Below are positions 50,406 to 56,019 of a stretch of DNA of 56,019 bases, piece after piece. Made by a program: the position numbers and the translations under genes. Source of the DNA: Thermoleophilia bacterium (GTDB lineage Bacteria; Actinomycetota; Thermoleophilia; Miltoncostaeales; Miltoncostaeaceae); the NCBI GenBank assembly GCA_020848615.1, contig JADLHW010000074.1, positions 1 to 56,019 on the forward strand. Direction: 5' to 3'. The stretch's first letter is position 1; each line of letters begins with the position of its first letter. The notes under the pieces were generated by a model. The model was not told the origin of the DNA, searched no databases, and saw nothing but the letters and a program-made list of their open reading frames with translations.

Positions 50406-51590
50406 TCAGGTGAGGGCCGCGGAGAGGGCGGGCGCGAGGTCGCCGCGGGGATCGACGCGGACGCCGGTGAGGCCCAGCCACCCGGCCATGCCGCGGAGCT
50501 CGGTGGCAAGGGCGGCGGCGACCTCGTGCGCGTCGCCGTCGTCGAGGTGGGCGGCGCGGACGAGGAGGACCCCCGCCTTGCGGTCGGCTTTCAGGTCGAC
50601 GCGGGCCGCGAGGCGCTCGCCGAGGAGGAACGGCAGGACGTAGTACCCGTGGACGCGCTTCTCGGCGGGCACGTAGATCTCGAGGCGGAAGCGCATGCCC
50701 CACATCCGCTCGACGCGGGGACGGCACCAGACCAGGGGATCGAACGGGGCGAGGAGGGCCGCCGCGGAGGTCCGGCGGGGGATCCGGGCGTCGGGATGGA
50801 GGTACGCGGCCTCGTTCCAGCCGCGCACGCGCACCGGGACCAGGCGGCCGTCGTCGACGAGCTCGGCGAGGCGGGGAACCACCTCCCGCCGGGAGAGCCG
50901 GTGGTAGTCCGCCAGGTCGCCGGCCGTGCCGACGCCGAGCGACCGGGCGGCGAGGACCAGCAACTCCCGGTGCGCGGCCTCCGGGTCCGGCACCGGGGCA
51001 TCCAGGACCCCGGGCGGGAGGATCCGCTCCGGGAGGTCGTAGAGCCGGGCGAAGTCCGGGCGGCGGCGGGCGGCGAGCCGGCCGTGCCAGAACAGGACCT
51101 CCAGGGCCTGCTTGGCGTGATCCCACCCCCACCACGGGCCCCGCCGGCCCGTGGGGCCGAGGTCGGCGGCGGTGATGGGCCCCCGCTCCCGTGCGGCCGC
51201 CTCCACCTCGTCCAGGAGCTCGGGGCGCTCGCGGCCCAGCCGCGCCAGGCCGCCCCACTGGTGCGGGCGGGCCATGCGCCAGCGCAGCAGCGGGTGCAGC
51301 CCGGGCGGGCCGATCGACGCCTCGTGCGCCCACAGCTCCACCGCCCCGCCGGCGGCGTGCAGGCGCGCCAGCAGGTCACGGGGGTGGTTCCCCAGCCGCG
51401 ACCACACCACCAGCTCGTGGGCGCGGGCCAGGACGTTCACGGAGTCGATCTGGATGACCCCGACCCGGTCCAGCATGCGCCGCAGGTGCCCCAGGTTCAC
51501 GGGACCCGCGGGGCGGGGCGCCGCCAGCCCCTGGGCGGCGATCGCGGCGCGGCGGGCCTCCCCGGGGGTGATCGACTCGCGCGGCGGCAT
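50406..51590 (-). CDS. YcaQ/AlkZ-like DNA glycosylase (winged-helix)
   Basis: A 394-residue protein of the HTH_42/YcaQ family, monofunctional DNA glycosylases that unhook interstrand crosslinks and remove alkylated bases. The catalytic QxD motif is present as Gln47-Ile48-Asp49 (GVIQIDSVNVLARAHE). Other family marks are LWAHEASIGPPGLHPLLRWRM, FDPLVWCRPRVERMWG and FRLEIYVPAEKRVHGYYVLP. Three winged-helix modules make up the fold. The ATG overlaps the stop of the DUF1345 gene (TGATG). It ends the fumC operon. Substrate range is not predictable. Confidence 0.9.
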   Translation of the reverse strand: MPPRESITPGEARRAAIAAQGLAAPRPAGPVNLGHLRRMLDRVGVIQIDSVNVLARAHELVVWSRLGNHPRDLLARLHAAGGAVELWAHEASIGPPGLHPLLRWRMARPHQWGGLARLGRERPELLDEVEAAARERGPITAADLGPTGRRGPWWGWDHAKQALEVLFWHGRLAARRRPDFARLYDLPERILPPGVLDAPVPDPEAAHRELLVLAARSLGVGTAGDLADYHRLSRREVVPRLAELVDDGRLVPVRVRGWNEAAYLHPDARIPRRTSAAALLAPFDPLVWCRPRVERMWGMRFRLEIYVPAEKRVHGYYVLPFLLGERLAARVDLKADRKAGVLLVRAAHLDDGDAHEVAAALATELRGMAGWLGLTGVRVDPRGDLAPALSAALT

Positions 51591-52348
51591 CAGCCGAGGA
51601 TGTTCACGGCGCGGGCGGCGACCACCAGGATCGCCACGATCGACAGGCACGACTCGAGGGCCATCACGGCCTTCGCGGAGTGGGTGAGCGGCATGGCGTC
51701 GGTGGGGCTGAACGCGATGGAGTTCGTGAGGGACACGTACAGGTAGTCCACCAGTCCCGGCCGCCAGCCGGGACGCGCCATCGCCGGGTTGTCGTCCTGC
51801 GGGAACTGGATGTCCGGGGTGGTCCGCGGCCGGAGGGCGCGGGGCACCGGCCCCCCGCAGTCCAGTTCCCACAGCACCAGGCCGAACGCGACGGTGTCGG
51901 TGAGCCACACCGTCACCGCGGACAGCAGCAGCTGCCCGCCGCCGATGTGCGTCCCGGTCTCCAGCAGGGACGCCACCAGGAGCGCCACGGCGAAGATCTG
52001 GATCGCCAGGACCAGGGCCAGCAGGCACTGGACGGTGCGGCGGCGCACGGCCCGCGTCGCGACACCGGCTCCGAGGCCCGCCAGGAGGGTCACCGCGAGC
52101 AGCACCTGCGGCACGGCGGCGGAGAGCCACACCCACCATCCGAGGCCCCCGGCCAGCGCCCATCCGGCACGGTGGCTCACCAGGGCAAGCCCCAGGAGCA
52201 GGGCGGCGGCGAGGGTCGCGAACGGCGCGGCCTCGTCCCGGGCCTCGCGTTCGGCGGCCCGCATCGCCCCGCCGTCCGGCGGGGCACCCGGGGTGCCCGG
52301 GGAGGCGGCGTGCGCGTCGTCGCCCACGCCGCCCCGGCCCGGGGTCAT
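51590..52348 (-). CDS. DUF1345-family membrane protein
   Basis: A 252-residue membrane protein. After a polar N-terminus (about 1-40) there are about five helices, then DYLYVSLTNSIAFSPTDAMPL, a re-entrant or pore-like element, and a last helix. The region with YVSLTNSIAFSPTDA recalls the pore loop of two-transmembrane K+ channels and defines DUF1345. Channel activity is not shown for the family. One base separates its ATG from the fumC stop, and its stop overlaps the glycosylase ATG, so all three are cotranscribed. Confidence 0.82.
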   Translation of the reverse strand: MTPGRGGVGDDAHAASPGTPGAPPDGGAMRAAEREARDEAAPFATLAAALLLGLALVSHRAGWALAGGLGWWVWLSAAVPQVLLAVTLLAGLGAGVATRAVRRRTVQCLLALVLAIQIFAVALLVASLLETGTHIGGGQLLLSAVTVWLTDTVAFGLVLWELDCGGPVPRALRPRTTPDIQFPQDDNPAMARPGWRPGLVDYLYVSLTNSIAFSPTDAMPLTHSAKAVMALESCLSIVAILVVAARAVNILG

Positions 52349-52349
52349 C

Positions 52350-53663
52350 TCACTCGGCGAACCCGGAACCGGCGGCGATCTCCCGCAGGTTCAGGGCCTT
52401 GGAGAGGGTCTCCTCGTCCACGCCGTGCTCGCGCGCGACCTCACGCAGCGGACGGCCGTTGGCGGTCGCGGCCTTCACGATCTCACCGGCCTTGTCGTAC
52501 CCGATGTACGGGTTCAGGGCGGTGGCGGTCGCGAGGGTGCCCTCCGCGCTGGCCTCACAGCCGGCGAGGTTCGCCTGCAGGCCGTTCACGCACTTGTCCG
52601 CCAGCATCGTGGAGGCGCTGGTGAGCAGGTGGATGGACTGCAGGAGGTTCCGCGCCATCAGCGGGATGCGGACGTTCAGCTCGAACTGGCCCTGCATGCC
52701 GCCGATCGTGATCGCGGTGTCGTTGCCGATGACCTGGGCGGCCACCTGCAGGACGACCTCCGGGATGACCGGGTTGACCTTGCCCGGCATGATCGAGGAG
52801 CCCTTCTGCAGCTCCGGCAGGAACAGCTCGCCGATGCCGACGCGCGGGCCGGAGCCCATGAGCGCCAGGTCGTTCGCGATCTTCGTGAGGGACACGGCCA
52901 CGACCTTCAGCGCCCCGGACATCTCGACCAGGCCGTCGCGGTTGCCCTGGGCCTCGAACGGGTGGGCCGGCGCGGAGATCGGCAGGCCGGTGTCCTCCAC
53001 CAGCTTCGCCCGCACGCGGTCGCTGAACTCCGGGTGGCTGTTCAGGCCGGTGCCGGTGGCGGTCCCGCCGAGCGGGATCTTGCCGAGCCGCGGGGTGGCG
53101 TCCTTCACCCGTGCGGCGCCCTCGGCGATCTGCGCCGCGTAGCCGGCGAACTCCTGCCCCAGGGTCACCGGGACGGCGTCCATGAGGTGCGTGCGGCCGG
53201 ACTTCACGATGTCCTTGAAGTCCACGGCCTTCGCGGCGAACTCGGCCTGCAGGTGCTCGAGGGCCGGGACGAGCCGCTCGACGACCTCCTGAAGGGCGGC
53301 GAGGTGCACGGCCGACGGGAACACGTCGTTCGAGCTCTGGCCCATGTTGACGTGGTCGTTCGGGTGCGCGCCGGAGAGGTTCCCGAGCACCTCGTTGGCG
53401 TTCATGTTCGACGAGGTCCCGGAACCCGTCTGAAAGACGTCGATCGGGAACTGGTCGTCATGCTTGCCGGCGGCAACGTCGTCGGCTGCGGCGGCGATCT
53501 TGGCGCCGAGCTCGGCGTCGAGGAGGCCGAGATCCGCGTTCACGCGGGCTGCGGCACCCTTGATCCGGCCCAGCCACCGCACCACGGGCAGCGGGACGCG
53601 CTCCCCGGACACCGGGAAGTTGTCGACCGCCTTCCGGGTCTCACCACCCCAAAGCTCCGCCAT
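52350..53663 (-). CDS. fumC: Class II fumarate hydratase
   Basis: A 437-residue TCA-cycle enzyme converting fumarate and malate. The fumarase/aspartase signature GSSIMPGKVNP lies at 288-298 with the catalytic Ser at 289-290. FQTGSGTSSNMNANEV, the A-site HLAALQ/NMGQSSNDVFPSA segment and GRTHLMDAVPV are intact. The N-terminus starts directly at ELWGGETRKAVDNFP, about 20 residues shorter than most FumC. The ATG has AAGGGAG upstream, so the short start looks genuine. Aspartate ammonia-lyase is excluded less by motif than by overall similarity. Confidence 0.93.
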   Translation of the reverse strand: MAELWGGETRKAVDNFPVSGERVPLPVVRWLGRIKGAAARVNADLGLLDAELGAKIAAAADDVAAGKHDDQFPIDVFQTGSGTSSNMNANEVLGNLSGAHPNDHVNMGQSSNDVFPSAVHLAALQEVVERLVPALEHLQAEFAAKAVDFKDIVKSGRTHLMDAVPVTLGQEFAGYAAQIAEGAARVKDATPRLGKIPLGGTATGTGLNSHPEFSDRVRAKLVEDTGLPISAPAHPFEAQGNRDGLVEMSGALKVVAVSLTKIANDLALMGSGPRVGIGELFLPELQKGSSIMPGKVNPVIPEVVLQVAAQVIGNDTAITIGGMQGQFELNVRIPLMARNLLQSIHLLTSASTMLADKCVNGLQANLAGCEASAEGTLATATALNPYIGYDKAGEIVKAATANGRPLREVAREHGVDEETLSKALNLREIAAGSGFAE

Positions 53664-53748
53664 CGGGCTCCCTTCGCAGATTGAGTTCGAATGCCGGTCA
53701 CCGCCCTCCGGACGGCACCGGACCCGACAGCGGAGACTACCGCCCCCA

Positions 53749-55713
53749 TCATGCGCTCACGCGCCCCCGGGCAAGGTGTGGACGAACGCCACCCGGGGTT
53801 CCTCGTGCCGGTCGCCGGCGAGGGCGCACCATCCCGGTCACCGGGGCCCCGTCACCATCCGGAGGGGTCCGGCATGCAGCGGGCTCCCGCGGTGCTCCGG
53901 GGACGCACGGCCGTCGTCGCGGGGGCATCGTCGCGCCTCGCCCCGCCCGTCGCCACCGCCCTCGCGACCCTGGGCACCAGCACCGGGTGCTCGTCCCGGA
54001 TGCCTCCACGCGCACCGCTGCCGCCGCCCGGGCGGAGCGCTGCTCACCGTCGCCGCCTCCCCCGCCCTGCACGGCCCGGTCGACCGCCTCACCCGTGACC
54101 TGGCGGCGTCCCGGCACGGCCGCGGGCTGCGTGTGAACGGCCTGGTCGGGGACCCGGCGGACGCGGGCATGCTGCGGGCCCTGGCCCTTCTCGCCGCCGG
54201 GCGCGTGGCGGAATCCGGGCGCACGATCGCGCTGGGCGACGAGGGGCGACGGACACCCTCGCGTGACGGCGGCGCTCGGCCGGCCGGGGTGCCCCGGCGG
54301 TGAGGCCCGTCCGGGTCGTCCCGCGCCCTGGAACAGCGGTTCCAGGGCACCGCGTTCCGGCGAGGACCGCGTCCCGGTCCGCGGGCAGCCCGCCAGGCCG
54401 CCCAGCGCGGTGAGGATCTCCATGGCCGCCCGCGTGCCGATCCCCAGGTGCTCGAACCGCAGGTGCTCGTCGGGGCCGTGGATGCCGTCGTCCGGGAGGG
54501 CGAAGCCGGAGAGCACCGTGGGGATGCCCTTCGCGGTGAACGCCGCGACGATCGGGATGCTGCCCCCGGAGCGGACCGGCACGCACGGCCACCCGGTGCT
54601 GCGCTCGATCGCGGCGATCGCGGCCGCGACCACCGGGTCGCGGGGGTCCATCAGCGCGGGGTGCGCCTCCCCGAGCCGGGTGATCGTGACCTCGGCGCCG
54701 GCGGGGGCGGCGTCCCGGATGAGCGCATCCAGGGCGTCAGCGAGCGCGGCGGCGTCCTGCCCGGGCGCGACGCGCAATGACAGCGTGGCGGTCGCCTCCG
54801 CCGGGAGGTTGGTCTTCACGGCGGTGGGCTCGCCGCACGCCAGGCCGTGCACGTCCAGGGACGGCATCGCCAGCGTCCGCCGGTAGAGCTGGGCGGCCGC
54901 CGCGGGGTCCGCGGGCCGCAGCCCCGCCTCGCCGAGCACCTCGCCGCCGGGCGGCAGGCCGTCCCACGCCCCGACCTCCTCCGGGGAGGGCTCGGCGAGC
55001 CCCGCCATGAGGCGCGGGTCGAGGCGGCCGTCGTGCGGCCGCAGGTGCTCCAGCAGGGCGATGAGCGCGTGGGCGGCGTTCAGCCCGGCCCCGCCGTACA
55101 CGCCGCTGTGGGCGTCGCTCGCCGCGGTGCGCACCGCGATGCGCCGGTAGACCAGGCCGCGCAGGCCGGAGCACACCGATGGGCGCTCCGGGGCGACCAT
55201 CGCCGTGTCGAACACGATCGCCGCCGCGGCGGGCGCCGGGTCGGCGGCGATGTGCCGTACGGCCATCGTCCCGCCGCTCTCCTCCTCGCCGTCGATCACG
55301 AACGACACATGCACCGGCAGGGCGCCCGCCGCCGACAGGCGCTGCACGGCGGCGAGCAGCATGAACATGTTGCCCTTGTCGTCGCTGGCGCCGCGGCAGT
55401 ACAGGTCGCCGTCACGCACGACGGGCTCGAACGGATCCGAGGTCCAGAGGGCGCGGTCCCCGCTGGGCTGCACGTCGTAGTGCCCGTACGCGATGACCCG
55501 GGGTGCGCCGGCGCGTCCGTCCGACGGCGGGACCTCCCCCACCACCAGCGGGTGGCCGTCGCCCGTGACGATCTCCGCGGTCCCGCCGGCCCGGCGGACC
55601 TCGTCGGCCACCAGGGCGGCGGCGCGGGCCATGTCCGGGACGTGCTCCGGCAGCGCGCTCACCGACGGCACGCGCAGCAGGGTGTACAGGCGGTCCAGCT
55701 CCTCCGGCGTCAT
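53749..55713 (-). CDS. M20-family dipeptidase with an abnormal C-terminal tail
   Basis: A metallopeptidase of the M20 family that cleaves dipeptides or acylated amino acids. Metal ligands are visible: His78 and Asp80 (YGHYDVQP), Asp111 (GASDDKGN), and Glu143-Glu145 (DGEEESGG). SVCSGLRGLVYRRI and the dimerisation domain with DAHSGVYGGAGLNAA follow. The family-like part is about 441 residues (54391-55713), the normal length. The frame then runs on for 213 low-complexity residues through the SDR relic and a hairpin without a stop, so the ancestral stop was probably lost. ATG 55713 is likely leaderless. Confidence 0.85.
   Translation of the reverse strand: MTPEELDRLYTLLRVPSVSALPEHVPDMARAAALVADEVRRAGGTAEIVTGDGHPLVVGEVPPSDGRAGAPRVIAYGHYDVQPSGDRALWTSDPFEPVVRDGDLYCRGASDDKGNMFMLLAAVQRLSAAGALPVHVSFVIDGEEESGGTMAVRHIAADPAPAAAAIVFDTAMVAPERPSVCSGLRGLVYRRIAVRTAASDAHSGVYGGAGLNAAHALIALLEHLRPHDGRLDPRLMAGLAEPSPEEVGAWDGLPPGGEVLGEAGLRPADPAAAAQLYRRTLAMPSLDVHGLACGEPTAVKTNLPAEATATLSLRVAPGQDAAALADALDALIRDAAPAGAEVTITRLGEAHPALMDPRDPVVAAAIAAIERSTGWPCVPVRSGGSIPIVAAFTAKGIPTVLSGFALPDDGIHGPDEHLRFEHLGIGTRAAMEILTALGGLAGCPRTGTRSSPERGALEPLFQGAGRPGRASPPGHPGRPSAAVTRGCPSPLVAQRDRAPGFRHAPGGEKGQGPQHARVRRVPDQAVHTQPAAVPGRRQVTGEAVDRAVQGGGGGDGEQRSARAAAAVRVEASGTSTRCWCPGSRGRWRRAGRGATMPPRRRPCVPGAPREPAACRTPPDGDGAPVTGMVRPRRRPARGTPGGVRPHLARGRVSA
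53874..54303 (+). pseudogene. Decayed short-chain dehydrogenase (SDR)
   Basis: The start MQRAPAVLRGRTAVVAGASS, with a good GGAGGGG ribosome binding site, matches the SDR NAD-binding strand and glycine loop. The loop then reads SRLAPPVATALATLG where GIGxAIA is expected. In another frame from about 54040, LTRDLAASRHGRGLRVNGLVGD and AAGRVAESGRTIALGDEG match the SDR C-terminus (tRxLAaE...IRVNxVxPG, GRTI...DEG). The two halves need a frame change near 54000-54040. The central part with the Tyr-x3-Lys catalytic pair is missing. With only about 140 codons it is a relic. It lies antisense to the M20 tail. Confidence 0.65.
54325..54348. terminator. Hairpin between SDR relic and M20 core
   Basis: GCCCTGGAAC-AGCG-GTTCCAGGGC is a perfect 10-base-pair stem. 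It lies after the relic SDR stop and about 43 bases past the end of the conserved M20 domain, where a shared terminator would be expected. Confidence 0.6.
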
Positions 55714-55720
55714 GCCCGGC

Positions 55721-55726
55721 AGCCTA
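55721..55726 (-). promoter_or_regulatory. -10 box of a probably leaderless gene
   Basis: On the minus strand TAGGCT ends 7 bases before the ATG of the M20 gene, the same box and spacing as at 32073. No ribosome binding site is seen. Confidence 0.6.
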
Positions 55727-55781
55727 GAGGACAGCGCCGCCCGGACCGGTGGTCGAACCTCAGGGCCCGGCCCGGGCGGCT

Positions 55782-55822
55782 CGCCGTTCCCGGACCCGGA
55801 GAGGCGGGGTCCGGGGACGGCG
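55782..55822 (-). terminator. Hairpin after the right-edge gene
   Basis: Bases 55782-55797 and 55807-55822 can form a 16-base-pair stem with one T-G pair and a 9-base loop. It follows the stop of the partial gene at 55835 and precedes the M20 promoter. Confidence 0.65.
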
Positions 55823-55834
55823 AGGTCGTCGATG

Positions 55835-56019
55835 TCACCGGCGGCGCACGACCCGCAGCCGGAACGACGCGGTGTCCACGCGCCCGCCGGTGGCGATCAC
55901 GCGGACGCTCACCCGGTAGGTGCCGGTGATGCGCGGTGTGCGCACGCGGACGGTGTTCACGCCGCGCTTCACGCGCTTGCGCGCGACCTTGACCTGCCGC
56001 GAGCCCGAGAACACCCGCA
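55835..56019 (-). CDS. C-terminus of a secreted-type beta protein (partial)
   Basis: The last 60 codons of a gene that starts beyond the window. The residues are very basic with alternating hydrophobics: RQVKVARKRVKRGVNTVRV, then TYRVSVRVIATGG and ASFRLRVVRRR before the stop. This is like the basic C-terminal beta domain of the three paralogs at 24.6-28.9 kb in style, though not in exact sequence, and fits the end of a surface protein. Nothing can be said of the rest. Confidence 0.65.
   Translation of the reverse strand, partial: RVFSGSRQVKVARKRVKRGVNTVRVRTPRITGTYRVSVRVIATGGRVDTASFRLRVVRRR

Noticed and set aside
53680-53700. GAGTTCGAATGCC resembling a tRNA T-loop
   Set aside because: No acceptor, anticodon or D-arm pairing can be found around it, and it lies in the fumC upstream region.

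Overview
The window is very GC-rich (roughly three quarters G+C by eye), gene-dense, and full of GTG and TTG starts and 4-base ATGA/GTGA gene overlaps. The gene set suggests a high-GC actinobacterial chromosome: an F420-linked NADP reductase, Rex, a membrane H+-pyrophosphatase, a single-chain methylmalonyl-CoA mutase with MeaB, leaderless TANNNT promoters, and many secreted beta-sandwich proteins. A deep actinobacterial lineage such as Thermoleophilia fits best, but this is inferred from gene content and not proven. There is no phage, IS element, CRISPR array, rRNA or tRNA that I can support. Apart from one relic gene and one tandem duplication it is an ordinary chromosomal segment.

Layout. 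0.3-4.5 kb: an MMPL exporter with its own ArsR-type regulator and operator, then a secreted CARDB/DUF11-like protein. 4.4-9.9 kb: meaB and methylmalonyl-CoA mutase, then a DHA2-type MFS exporter divergent from a TetR regulator, with an inverted-repeat operator between them. 9.9-13.1 kb: two small unknown proteins, a membrane-anchored DUF4097-like protein, an AI-2E-family membrane protein and a lone CheW. 13.2-16.8 kb: a TPP riboswitch followed by thiL and a complete ABC importer of the thiamine-precursor type. 16.8-20.5 kb: ftsH, a minimal zincin, a nitroreductase and a secreted protein. 20.7-24.4 kb: the pcrA-folD-npdG operon.

24.5-31.3 kb is the most unusual part. It has three tandem secreted paralogs (Ig-like plus PKD) whose last 624-657 bases are almost identical, then a hairpin-rich 470-base gap, a tiny coupled ORF, an ECF sigma factor fused to a zinc-binding anti-sigma-like segment, and a membrane-anchored Pro/Thr-repeat protein. 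I read this as a candidate cell-surface module with its own sigma factor; the link is inferred.

31.3-35.8 kb: cysteine synthesis (cysE, cysK) with a PfkB kinase and an Rrf2 regulator, plus a GNAT enzyme and a small PH/GRAM-like protein. 35.8-41.6 kb: hppA, a small double zinc-finger protein with a ClpX-like C4 finger, a methylthioadenosine-phosphorylase-like enzyme, a DUF1844 protein, a GCS2-type carboxylate-amine ligase and rex. 41.7-47.6 kb: a tightly overlapping operon of uracil-DNA glycosylase, tsaE, tsaB, rimI, tsaD (tRNA t6A synthesis) and an S8 protease. 47.7-50.0 kb: panC-panD-panB behind a structured leader, ended by a strong hairpin. 50.4-53.7 kb: fumC, a DUF1345 membrane protein and a YcaQ-type DNA glycosylase. 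53.9-55.7 kb: a decayed short-chain dehydrogenase lying antisense to an M20 peptidase whose reading frame runs through it. The right edge holds the C-terminus of another secreted protein.

Starts were chosen from Shine-Dalgarno spacing, overlap with the preceding gene, or a leaderless -10 box. Long open frames antisense to real genes are plentiful because of GC content and were discarded.
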